A stretch of 55,829 nucleotides of DNA from Oscillospiraceae bacterium (GTDB lineage: Bacteria > Bacillota > Clostridia > Oscillospirales > Oscillospiraceae). Shown in pieces: positions 24,727 to 32,685 of the stretch. The stretch spans positions 1 through 55,829 of the forward strand of contig JAFXTU010000015.1 in assembly GCA_017535635.1 (NCBI GenBank), written 5' to 3'. Below the pieces are notes generated by a model. That model saw only the letters and a list, made by a program, of their open reading frames with translations. It ran no database searches and was not told the DNA's origin. Within the stretch, counting starts at the first letter, position 1. Each line of letters opens with the position of its first letter. Position numbers and translations under genes: made by a program.

Positions 24727-25416
24727 ATGCTGAAAGAGATCGAAGCGACCGGAAAGAATGAGGAGGAGGCCATCGCCGCTGCCCTCCGGGAGCTGGGCAA
24801 GGGCCGGGATGAGGTCTCTGTGGAGATCCTGGAGCGGAGCAAGTCCGGTTTTCTCGGCTTCGGGGCCGTGCCGGCGAAGGTGCGGGTCTCCTATGAGTAT
24901 GTGGAATCCAGCGCCGAAAAGGCGGAGGAATTCCTGAAGGGCCTCCTGGAGCGGCTGGGCTCCGACGCGGTCCCCGTGGTGGAGTCCGAAACGGACGAAA
25001 AGGGCGAGGAGTGCCTGAGCGTGAACCTCACCGGCGAGAAGCTGGGGATGCTCATCGGCCGCCGGGGGGAGACCCTGGACGCCATCCAGCACCTGACGGG
25101 CTACGTCATCAACCGGAGCGCCCAGAAGCGGGTCCACGTCAGCGTGGACGCCGAGGACTACCGGGCCAAGCGGGAGGAATCCCTGAAGAGCCTGGCCTAC
25201 AAGGTGGCGGCCAAGGTGGTGAAGTTCCGCCGGAACATGACCCTGGAGCCCATGAATTCCTACGAGCGGCACGTGATCCACACCGCCCTGCAGGATTACG
25301 AGGAGGTCAGCACCTTCTCCACCGGGAGCGAGCCCAACCGCCGGGTGGTGGTCGCCTACGGGCGGCCCCAGCGGGAGCGGAAGCAGCCCCGTCCGTCCCA
25401 GGACGAACGTGCATAA
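24727..25416 (+). CDS. jag: Jag/KhpB RNA-binding protein
   Basis: 229-aa protein. N-terminal Jag domain (EATGKNEEEAIAAALRELG... KSGFLGFGAVPAKVRV), central KH domain (LIGRRGETLDAIQHLTGYVIN, GxxG loop) and C-terminal R3H domain (MNSYERHVIHTALQ). In Firmicutes KhpB works with KhpA in RNA binding and cell elongation. It starts 2 bp after yidC, the standard arrangement. Confidence 0.94.
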   Translation: MLKEIEATGKNEEEAIAAALRELGKGRDEVSVEILERSKSGFLGFGAVPAKVRVSYEYVESSAEKAEEFLKGLLERLGSDAVPVVESETDEKGEECLSVNLTGEKLGMLIGRRGETLDAIQHLTGYVINRSAQKRVHVSVDAEDYRAKREESLKSLAYKVAAKVVKFRRNMTLEPMNSYERHVIHTALQDYEEVSTFSTGSEPNRRVVVAYGRPQRERKQPRPSQDERA

Positions 25417-25440
25417 CAGGCATAACAGGAGGGTAATACT

Positions 25441-25668
25441 ATGGTACTCGATAAGCTGAAGGAGATCATCGCCAATCAGTTCGCCATCGACACCGACGCC
25501 ATCAGCGCGGATACGGACATCGTGGCCGATCTGGGCGCGGACTCCCTGGACGTGGTGGAGATGATGATGGCGCTGGAGGAGGAATACGGCGTCACCATTG
25601 AGGACTCCAAGATCCCCGATCTCAAGACCGTGGGCGACGTGGCCGCCTGCGTCGAGAGCATGCTGTGA
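25441..25668 (+). CDS. acpP: Acyl carrier protein
   Basis: 75-aa acidic carrier protein for fatty acid synthesis. The phosphopantetheine site Ser is in LGADSLDVVEMMMALEEE; the rest (FAIDTDAISADTDIVADLG, IPDLKTVGDVAACVE) is typical. aggagggtaatact precedes the ATG. It follows jag by 24 bp, in which the short tandem gcataacagg repeat is seen. No other fab gene is adjacent, which is unusual placement. Confidence 0.95.
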   Translation: MVLDKLKEIIANQFAIDTDAISADTDIVADLGADSLDVVEMMMALEEEYGVTIEDSKIPDLKTVGDVAACVESML

Positions 25669-25689
25669 GCTCTCGGAAAAGGAGATAAG

Positions 25690-26595
25690 ATGAACGACAA
25701 CGAAAAACGGGGCTATGAGGTCGTAGACGAGGACGGCTCCTGCGAGGGCTGCTCCCAGGAGGGCTGCGAGGGCTGCTCCGGTTCCTGTGAGGGCTGCTCC
25801 GGCTCCTGCTCACAGCAGGACCTGCGCTCCCAGGCCAATCCCCAGAGCCATGTGAAACGGGTCATCGGCGTGGTCAGCGGCAAGGGCGGCGTGGGCAAGA
25901 GCCTCATCACCTCCCTCTCCGCCGTGATGATGCAGCGCCGGGGCTATAAAACGGGGGTCCTGGACGCGGATATGACCGGGCCCTCCATCCCCCTGGGCTT
26001 CGGCATCCACACCCGGGCCCAGGCCAACGCCTTCGGCATCCTCCCCAGCATGAGCGAAAAGGGCATCGGCGTCATGTCGGTGAATCTTTTCCTGGACGAG
26101 GAGACGGAGCCCGTGATCTGGCGGGGCGCCATCGTGGCCAACACCGTCAAGCAGTTCTGGACCGACGTGGTCTGGGGCGACGTGGACTACCTCTTCGTGG
26201 ACATGCCTCCCGGCACCGGGGACGTGCCCCTGACCATCTTCCAGTCCCTGCCGGTGGACGGCATCCTCGTGGTGGCCTCCCCCCAGGAGCTGGTGGGCAT
26301 GATCGTCACCAAAGCGGTAAGGATGGCCCAAATGATGGACATCCCCATCCTGGGCGTCGTGGAAAACATGTCCTGGTTCCAGTGCGACAAGTGCGGCGAG
26401 AAGCACTATATCTACGGCAAGGGCCGTCTGGAGGAGGCCGCCGCCAAGTACGGCCTGAAGATCCTGGCCCGGCTGCCCATCCGCCCGGACGTGGCCGCCG
26501 CCGTGGACGCCGGAAAGGTGGAGGACGTGGACTTCCCCGAGATGGAGGAGGTCGCCGCCGGCATTGAGGAAGCCCTGCCGGTGGATAAAAACTAA
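25690..26595 (+). CDS. Mrp/NBP35-family iron-sulfur carrier ATPase with Cys-repeat N-terminus
   Basis: 301-aa P-loop ATPase of the Mrp/ApbC/NBP35 family, expected to carry and deliver Fe-S clusters. Seen: deviant Walker A SGKGGVGKS, DADMTGPSIP, VDMPPGTGDVPLT and the C-terminal pair FQCDKCGE. The N-terminal 40 residues hold a CxxC-rich array (GSCEGCSQEGCEGC, GSCEGCSGSC), richer than the four-Cys site of ordinary NBP35. It follows the acp gene by 21 bp. Three hairpins lie after the stop codon. Confidence 0.92.
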   Translation: MNDNEKRGYEVVDEDGSCEGCSQEGCEGCSGSCEGCSGSCSQQDLRSQANPQSHVKRVIGVVSGKGGVGKSLITSLSAVMMQRRGYKTGVLDADMTGPSIPLGFGIHTRAQANAFGILPSMSEKGIGVMSVNLFLDEETEPVIWRGAIVANTVKQFWTDVVWGDVDYLFVDMPPGTGDVPLTIFQSLPVDGILVVASPQELVGMIVTKAVRMAQMMDIPILGVVENMSWFQCDKCGEKHYIYGKGRLEEAAAKYGLKILARLPIRPDVAAAVDAGKVEDVDFPEMEEVAAGIEEALPVDKN

Positions 26596-26612
26596 GCCGA
26601 ACCAATGGAAAC

Positions 26613-26683
26613 CCGCGGCAGAGGGCTCTGCCGCGGCCGCAGTAGGGGAAAAGGACGGTGCAGTTTCTTCGGAGGCTGCACCG
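26613..26683 (+). other. Two hairpins after the Mrp/NBP35 gene
   Basis: Perfect 11-bp stem ccgcggcagag / ctctgccgcgg (26613-26636) and then cggtgcag / ctgcaccg (26656-26683). Neither has a T run; they stand in front of the terminator at 26694. Confidence 0.55.
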
Positions 26684-26693
26684 TCAGACTGTC

Positions 26694-26721
26694 AAAAAGT
26701 CCGCCGAAAGGCGGGCTTTTT
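26694..26721. terminator. Bidirectional terminator
   Basis: 12-bp stem aaaaagtccgcc / ggcgggcttttt with a GAAA tetraloop and T/A tracts on both sides, between the convergent Mrp and HD-GYP genes. Confidence 0.88.
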
Positions 26722-26795
26722 GGTATCATCCTATTTCAAATCTGCCGGCTTTTCCGAAGGCGGAAACCGACTTATTTCATAGCCTCTCCGATGGA

Positions 26796-29700
26796 TCAAA
26801 CAGACGTCGGCTGCTCCTCTTTTTTCATTCTGTGCGTCTTGCCGTCACTTCCCAGATAGGTGTTTTCAGCAGCATATGGCTTCAGCTTTCCGGTCTCCAT
26901 CAGATCGACGATGACTTTGGCGATATTCGGGTCAAACTGGGTCCCGGAGCAGCGTTCAAATTCTTTGATGATGACGTCCAGAGAAAACGGCTCCTTGTAG
27001 ACCCGCTTGGAAGCCATCGCGTCAAAGCAGTCCGCACAGCAGATAATCCTGGCCACGAAGGGAATACTCTCGCCGCTGATCCCTTCGGGATAGCCGGATC
27101 CGTCATATTTCTCATGATGGGATTTTGCGCCCTCCATGATCTGCGGGATGGTGGAGATCCCCTTCAGGATCCCGGCGCCCCGGGTCGTATGGCTCTTCAT
27201 GACCTTGAATTCCTGATCGGTCAGCCTCCCGGGCTTGTTCAGAATGCTGTCTGGGATCGCGATCTTGCCGATATCGTGGAGCAGGGCGATGTAGTAGATG
27301 TTGTCGACCTCGTCGGAGCTCATTCCCATATTCTCCGCGATGAGCTTGGAATAGGCTCCCACGCGGATGGAGTGACCGTTGGTGTATTCATCCTTGGCGT
27401 CGATGGTCCTGGCAATGGCCTGGATCGCCTCCAGTGTGATGTTCTTGTATTCCAGCTGGCGTTTCAGAGACTGCCTGGTCTTAAAGCGGATGATCAGGGA
27501 TGTGACCAGATAGACCGCCGCAGCAGCGATCACCAGGAGAACGGCCCAGAACCACCACTGCTCGTAGAACCTCTTTTCCTTCTCCAGATGGATGCGGATC
27601 CGGTTGGAGGTCTGCCCGTATTCGTCCGTCACATAGATGTGGAAATCATAGCTTCCGCCGGGAAGGTTCGTGTAGTAAATGCTTCGGTTATCGTCCGTAT
27701 GCACGGCGAACTCGTCGTCTATGCCGTCCAGCTTGTAATAGACGGTATGTCCGTTGTTTGGCCGGAATCCGAGAACGGAAAGATTGAAGGCAACACGGTA
27801 TACGTCCTTCCCGATGGCGATGTTCTCCCCGTAATATTGCGTCCCATCCAGGTCCACGGAGGATACGGCGATTTTGGCCGGAGGAGGTACGTCTCTGGTC
27901 AGATTGAAATCATAGACGAAAATGCCGTTGGTTGACTGGAGATAATATTTCTGTTCCGCTTCGTCATAGTATCCGGAGGTGTTGGCAATGATCGGCTGAA
28001 GGCCGTTGGTCGCGTCGTAAGAATTGTATTCGGTCAGGCGGTCGCCCTCCAGGGAATTGGTGATGTAGAGCTGAGTCTGGCTTCCGATGACGTATTTGTA
28101 CTCAGGGTTCTCCTCCTTGTCGCTGCATCGGATCTTGGCAAGCTCAACAATGGAGCCTTTGATATACGGGATGGCGATCTCTTCCGAAACACCGTTCCCG
28201 TTTTCGGTATTCAGCCGGAAAAGCCGGCTGTTCAGCGTGTAGTAGAGCTCATCTCCGTCTACCAGGAATTTCAGTCGGTTGCCGGTGATCCCCTTTTCCG
28301 TGGGGATCTCCGTCACGGTTGTAAAAGCATCGTCGACGACGAAGAGACCCTGGGTCCGGTCAAACAGGATCCTTCCGTCCTTCGTTTTGTTGACGTACAG
28401 GACGTTGGAGCCGGTGTTCATGACGGAAAACAAGGCGCCGTCAAAGCGCATGATCCCTCTGGTATAGCCCAGGACCAGATAATCGTCAAAGCTCCGCATC
28501 GAACGGATGGTGTTTGTAAGCGTGATGTCCGGGTCGTCGATCAGGGTCCCCAGATGGCTGCCGATATAGTCCAGATCGTAGATTACGACCTCTTCCAGCT
28601 CCGGGTCGTATTCCACCAGGCCGATGCTGGAAACGGCGAAATAGAGCTTTCCTTGAAAGACCTCCACGTCCTTCGGAGCGTAGGTGAACGTGAAATTGTC
28701 GTCTCCCTGGGCCTTGCCCTCCTGCGTTTTGGCATCGGCGTATTCGTCGATGGTCTGCATGATGACGTTGTCCGGGAGGATCTCATTCTTGATCAGGTCA
28801 TACCGGTAGATCCTGGCAGCGGCGACGATGTACAGGATGTCGCCGTATTTCTCAACCGCGTAGACGTTTCTGTCGAAGGCGGGAGGCGCGTTGAGGGACT
28901 GCCAGATCGGATCGTCATAGAGCAGCTCGGACAGAGCGTTCCTGGTGATGATGGATACGCCGGAAGCGCCGATATAATGCGAGGCTGCCCAGAGATTCCC
29001 CTCGTAGTCGATCATCAGGTCCACCAGCTGGCTCTTGTTGTCCAGATCTCCTGCCAGGGTGATGACCGGCTCGCCTGTGCTGAAGTCAATGCAGTATATG
29101 CCGTTCTTCTCACAGGCAGCGAAGAGGATCTGCTCTTCTTCGGAATAGAGCATTTTGTTGACCTGATCGGGAACGGTGAGGTCATCCAGCTCCTGTCTGT
29201 TTTTCATGTCGTATCTGTGGATGATCCCGCTGTCCTCTGCCATATACAGCGTGGCGCCGTAGGAATAGATCTCCAGAAGCCTTGAATTCAGCAGGATCTC
29301 GTTTCCAGCCTTGTCAAAGACGCCTTCGTCCGCCTGATAGTAATAGTTTTCACCCGTGAGATCGAGGGCGATATCGCGGACAAACTTCTCTTCTGTCCCC
29401 GGGATGGAGGCTTTGGTCCCTTCCGCGATGTTATAAATGATCCCGCCCTTGTCCTGGGTGGAGATATACAGAAGATCGTTCCGATCATCCAGAATGAGGT
29501 CGAGAATGACGCCTGCATCCATGACCAAAGGCTCGAAATGATGGTCTTTATATACGTAGACGTGTTCGGAGGTGGCCACGTACAGGGTGTTTCCCTTCGC
29601 TGCCAGCGCCCGGACGTTGATGACAGAGTATCCCTGGCCGTCATATTCAAAGCTCTTATACGTTACAAATTCCTGCGAGTCGTAGCGCGTCAAGCCGGAG

Positions 29701-29888
29701 TACTGGGCGATCCAGACGTAACCGTCCTCCGTCTGGCACAGGGCTTCGGCGCCGGAGACCTCAAGGTCAACGGGGATCTCTGTCTTATTACTCATATAGG
29801 ACGCCGCGTGGGCTTCCGATCCAAAGGCAGAAAATGCGGACAGAAGGATCAGACCGGCCAGCAGAAAATGTAATAATCGCTTCTTCAT
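26796..29888 (-). CDS. Propeller-sensor HD-GYP phosphodiesterase
   Basis: 1030-aa membrane protein. Signal peptide (MKKRLLHFLLAGLILLSAFS ... EAHA), then about 620 residues of repeats such as GYVWIAQYSGLTRYD that fit Reg_prop beta-propellers, a Y_Y_Y-type Ig domain (KLDGIDDEF ... LPGGSYDFHIYVTDEYG) near residues 680-755, one membrane segment (about 765-790) and a C-terminal HD-GYP domain: NGHSIRVG, LLHDIGKIAIPDSILNKPG and HHEKYDGSGYP. The HD-GYP motifs look intact, so c-di-GMP hydrolysis is expected. Start at 29888 follows aggaggt. AT-richer than its neighbours. Reg_prop/Y_Y_Y sensors are usually joined to histidine kinases in Bacteroides; joining to HD-GYP is less familiar. Confidence 0.86.
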   Translation of the reverse strand: MKKRLLHFLLAGLILLSAFSAFGSEAHAASYMSNKTEIPVDLEVSGAEALCQTEDGYVWIAQYSGLTRYDSQEFVTYKSFEYDGQGYSVINVRALAAKGNTLYVATSEHVYVYKDHHFEPLVMDAGVILDLILDDRNDLLYISTQDKGGIIYNIAEGTKASIPGTEEKFVRDIALDLTGENYYYQADEGVFDKAGNEILLNSRLLEIYSYGATLYMAEDSGIIHRYDMKNRQELDDLTVPDQVNKMLYSEEEQILFAACEKNGIYCIDFSTGEPVITLAGDLDNKSQLVDLMIDYEGNLWAASHYIGASGVSIITRNALSELLYDDPIWQSLNAPPAFDRNVYAVEKYGDILYIVAAARIYRYDLIKNEILPDNVIMQTIDEYADAKTQEGKAQGDDNFTFTYAPKDVEVFQGKLYFAVSSIGLVEYDPELEEVVIYDLDYIGSHLGTLIDDPDITLTNTIRSMRSFDDYLVLGYTRGIMRFDGALFSVMNTGSNVLYVNKTKDGRILFDRTQGLFVVDDAFTTVTEIPTEKGITGNRLKFLVDGDELYYTLNSRLFRLNTENGNGVSEEIAIPYIKGSIVELAKIRCSDKEENPEYKYVIGSQTQLYITNSLEGDRLTEYNSYDATNGLQPIIANTSGYYDEAEQKYYLQSTNGIFVYDFNLTRDVPPPAKIAVSSVDLDGTQYYGENIAIGKDVYRVAFNLSVLGFRPNNGHTVYYKLDGIDDEFAVHTDDNRSIYYTNLPGGSYDFHIYVTDEYGQTSNRIRIHLEKEKRFYEQWWFWAVLLVIAAAAVYLVTSLIIRFKTRQSLKRQLEYKNITLEAIQAIARTIDAKDEYTNGHSIRVGAYSKLIAENMGMSSDEVDNIYYIALLHDIGKIAIPDSILNKPGRLTDQEFKVMKSHTTRGAGILKGISTIPQIMEGAKSHHEKYDGSGYPEGISGESIPFVARIICCADCFDAMASKRVYKEPFSLDVIIKEFERCSGTQFDPNIAKVIVDLMETGKLKPYAAENTYLGSDGKTHRMKKEEQPTSV

Positions 29889-30117
29889 ATGATCGTTAGG
29901 ACCTCCTGCGCTTTCAGCATCAGGATATGGATCGTGCCCGGAGCGTCGATGACCCCGGGTCCGGAGCATAGGGAAGAGGATGAGAGCCGGCGATTCCCGA
30001 CGCCCCGGAGCGAATGCAGAATGAGCGGACATAAAACTCCTTCTATACTGTAGCATAATATATAACCTGCGTCAACAGAATGAAAATGGATCGCCGGAAA
30101 ACAACCGGATACGGCTA

Positions 30118-30162
30118 GGCGGCGGGAGCGGCGGGATCCTTCGATCCGACGCTCCCGCCGCC
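30118..30162. other. Large GC-rich hairpin
   Basis: 13-bp perfect stem ggcggcgggagcg / cgctcccgccgcc, with a second small stem ggatc/gatcc in the loop. No clear T run follows on either strand. It stands in the 290-bp gap between the HD-GYP gene and the recombinase remnant. Confidence 0.55.
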
Positions 30163-30174
30163 TCCGGACGGTCC

Positions 30175-30288
30175 TTATTTCGCGCGATCGCTGCTCACCG
30201 GGAAGGGGAAGCAGGTATTGGGACAGGGCTCATCCCTCAGGGTGAGATGCCGCCGCTCCTTCGGAGGCTTGAAGCCGAGATTCGGCAT
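30175..30288 (-). CDS. Possible 37-residue peptide
   Basis: A short open frame (MPNLGFKPPKERRHLTLRDE then PCPNTCFPFPVSSDRAK) with gggagg close to the ATG (2-nt spacing, poor). It has two cysteines and a Pro-rich tail. It is followed by the large hairpin at 30118-30162. No similarity is recognised and no modification genes are nearby. It may be chance. Confidence 0.3.
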   Translation of the reverse strand: MPNLGFKPPKERRHLTLRDEPCPNTCFPFPVSSDRAK

Positions 30289-30339
30289 CGCCTCCCGCCG
30301 GCTCCTCCTCCGGATCCCGGATCGTATCCTGCTCGCGCA

Positions 30340-30948
30340 TGCGACGGTCAGTCGGTCTATGTGGTGAAGCGTGTGGATTCCATCGTGGATGAGATCCTGC
30401 GTCTGAAGTTTTCTGAGATCAAGGCTACGTCAAAGGCGGAGGTCCTGAAAAGACAAAGCGACAGAGACTGCAAGGCCGCAAAACTGAAACTGGAGCGCGC
30501 GGAAAAGAAGCTCCGGCAGCATGAACAGGACCAGAGAGATTTTCAAGCCCAAGTGCTGAAAGTGATCCGCGGCGAGAGCAAGCTGAATATGGATTTCCTG
30601 ACCTCCGCCATCGAACAGACGGAAATGGAAATCGAGAAGGCCAAAACCGCCGTGGAGGAAGCCAGACAGGAATTGTCCAGTATGGAGGAACTGGCAGAAC
30701 AGCGCAAAGCAGAACTGGACGAAATCATCACCTGGGCAGATATTTATGAAGACTCGACCCTGGAGAGAAAAAAGATGATCGTTGCCCAACTCATAAAGAA
30801 AGTTGCCGTCGGCAGAGGATATCAGATATCCGTGGAGTTCAATATCACCTTTGATGAACTGCAGCGGGCCATCACTGGTGAGTATGAGGAAGAAACCGGG
30901 ATTTGCACCGCTTTTTTGCCGGAATTGAAGCTGGAAAACAGCGCATGA
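30340..30948 (+). pseudogene. C-terminal remnant of a large serine recombinase
   Basis: About 200 residues (from VYVVKRVDSIVDEIL) with a long coiled coil and the ending SVEFNITFDELQRA match the C-terminal part of large serine recombinases from integrative elements. The catalytic resolvase domain and the recombinase domain are missing; upstream DNA is unrelated GC-rich sequence in which no recombinase frame is visible. The stop overlaps a 14-codon ORF (30945-30989) by ATGA, as in tandem recombinase operons, so the next gene was lost as well. It lies 130 bp from tRNA-Ala. Junction position is approximate. Confidence 0.72.
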
Positions 30949-31037
30949 ACGGACAAAACACACCACCAAAACCGAAGAAAAAGCAGTAACGCTAAATTCG
31001 GGCGGACGGTTCGCATCCCGGGAGAAATCAAATAAAA

Positions 31038-31077
31038 GAGTTTGCAGGATTTACTAAAACATAAATCCTGCAAACTC
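31038..31077 (-). terminator. Terminator of tRNA-Ala
   Basis: 16-bp perfect stem (gagtttgcaggattta / taaatcctgcaaactc), 8-nt loop, then TTTTATTT on the minus strand, directly after the tRNA 3' end. Confidence 0.88.
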
Positions 31078-31153
31078 TGGTGGAGACGAAGGGATTCGAA
31101 CCCTCGACCTCTCGGATGCGAACCGAACGCTCTCCCAGCTGAGCTACGCCCCC
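31078..31153 (-). tRNA. tRNA-Ala (anticodon CGC)
   Basis: Cloverleaf folds by eye: acceptor GGGGGCG/CGTCTCC with the G3-U70 pair that identifies alanine tRNA, D-arm GCTCAGCTGGGAGAGC, anticodon loop TTCGCAT giving CGC (reads GCG), T-arm GAGGGTTCGAATCCCTTC, discriminator A and encoded CCA (31078-31080). Promoter TTTACA-16-TATAAT upstream and strong terminator downstream. Confidence 0.93.
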
Positions 31154-31185
31154 ATCTGCGACCCCGGAGCGGAGCCGCAAGTGGT

Positions 31186-31213
31186 ATTATACCACGGATT
31201 TGCAGTTTGTAAA
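31186..31213 (-). promoter_or_regulatory. Promoter of tRNA-Ala
   Basis: On the minus strand TTTACA (31208-31213), 16-nt spacer, TATAAT (31186-31191). Confidence 0.75.
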
Positions 31214-31298
31214 GGGAAAAATGACGGTGCACAGCATTATTTTCTGCGGCGGGCAGGAGAACAGTCCGGCCCGCCGATAAACTCTGATCTGAGACGGA

Positions 31299-32684
31299 TC
31301 AGCTCTTATTCCCCTGGAGATACTCGTCGATGGCCTTGGCGGCGGTCTTCCCGGCGCCCATGGCCAGAATGACGGTGGCCGCGCCGGTAACGGCGTCGCC
31401 CCCGGCGTAGATCCGCTCCCGGGAGGTTAGTCCGTCCTCGTTCACCACGATGCCGCCCTTGCGGTTGATGGTGAGGCCTGCGGTGGTATCCTTAATGAGG
31501 GGGTTGGGGCTGGTGCCCAGGGCCATGATGACCGTGTCCGCCTCGATCTCGAACTCGCTACCGGGGATCTCCCGGGGACGGCGGCGGCCGGAGTCGTCCG
31601 GCTCGCCCAACTCCATGCGGATGAGGCGCAGTCCGGAGGTCACGTCCTCCTCGGTCAGAATGGCCACGGGAGCGCAGAGGGTCTCGAATTGGATGCCCTC
31701 CTCCACGGCGTGCTCCACCTCCTCCTTCCGGGCGGGAAGCTCCTCCATGCCCCGGCGGTAGGCGATGGTGACTTCCGCTCCCAGGCGCCGGGCGCAGCGG
31801 GCGGCGTCCATGGCCACGTTGCCGCCGCCGATGACGCAGACCTTATTCGGGTGCGACAGGGGCGTGTCCGTGTCGGGGAGGTAGGCCTTCATGAGGTTGA
31901 TGCGGGTCAGAAACTCGTTGGCGGAATAGACGCCCCGGGCGTAGATGCCGGGGATCTCCAGGAACATGGGGAGCCCTGCGCCGGAGCCGATGAACACGGC
32001 CTCGAAGCCCTCCTCCAGCAGCTCATCCACGCTGACGCTCCGGCCCACCACCACGTTGGTCTCGATCTTCACGCCCTGGAGCTTCAGCCCTTCCACTTCC
32101 TTCTGCACGATGCGCTTGGGAAGCCGGAATTCGGGGATGCCGTAGACCAGCACGCCCCCGGCCTGGTGCAGGGCCTCGAAGACCGTGACCTCATAGCCCA
32201 GCCGGACCAGGTCTCCGGCGCAGGTGAGGCCGCTGGGACCGGAGCCCACGATGGCGACCCGGCGCCCGTTGGACTTGGGCTTTTCCGGCCTGGCGGAGGA
32301 GCGGTCGTTGTGCCAGTCGGCAGCGAAGCGCTCCAGCCGGCCGATGCCCACCGGCTCGCCCTTGACGCCCCGGGTGCAGTACTTCTCGCACTGGCTCTCC
32401 TGGGGGCAGACCCGCCCGCAGACGGCGGGGAGGGCGCTGGTCTGGGAGATGACCTGATAGGCCCCCTCATAGTCCTTGTCCTCGATCTTCTTGATAAAGC
32501 CGGGGATATCCACCAGGACGGGGCAGCCCTTCATGCAGGGCTTCGTCTTGCACTGGAGGCAGCGAGCCGCCTCATCCAGGGCCTGCTCCTCGGTGTAGCC
32601 CAGGGCGACCTCGTCGAAATTCTGACGGCGGACCTCCGGGTCCTGGGAGGGCATGGGATTCTTCTGCATGGACATATTGGCCAT
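31299..32684 (-). CDS. gltA: NfnB/GltA-type FAD-NAD(P) oxidoreductase (glutamate synthase small-subunit family)
   Basis: 461-aa flavoprotein. N-terminal two-cluster [4Fe-4S] domain (ARCLQCKTKPCMKGCPV and CGRVCPQESQCEKYC), then two nucleotide-binding Rossmann domains (VAIVGSGPSGLTCAGDLVRL for FAD, VCVIGGGNVAMDAARCARRL for NAD(P)H). The upstream gene encodes an NfnA-like subunit one nucleotide away, so the pair most likely forms NADH-dependent reduced ferredoxin:NADP+ oxidoreductase, which bifurcates electrons. No large glutamate synthase subunit is adjacent. The ATG at 32684 follows aaggaggtg. Confidence 0.9.
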   Translation of the reverse strand: MANMSMQKNPMPSQDPEVRRQNFDEVALGYTEEQALDEAARCLQCKTKPCMKGCPVLVDIPGFIKKIEDKDYEGAYQVISQTSALPAVCGRVCPQESQCEKYCTRGVKGEPVGIGRLERFAADWHNDRSSARPEKPKSNGRRVAIVGSGPSGLTCAGDLVRLGYEVTVFEALHQAGGVLVYGIPEFRLPKRIVQKEVEGLKLQGVKIETNVVVGRSVSVDELLEEGFEAVFIGSGAGLPMFLEIPGIYARGVYSANEFLTRINLMKAYLPDTDTPLSHPNKVCVIGGGNVAMDAARCARRLGAEVTIAYRRGMEELPARKEEVEHAVEEGIQFETLCAPVAILTEEDVTSGLRLIRMELGEPDDSGRRRPREIPGSEFEIEADTVIMALGTSPNPLIKDTTAGLTINRKGGIVVNEDGLTSRERIYAGGDAVTGAATVILAMGAGKTAAKAIDEYLQGNKS

Positions 32685-32685
32685 C

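Noticed and set aside
31247..31276. Terminator after the gltA-like gene
   Set aside because: There is an 8-bp stem but no U run after it on the minus strand, so it was left out of the feature list.
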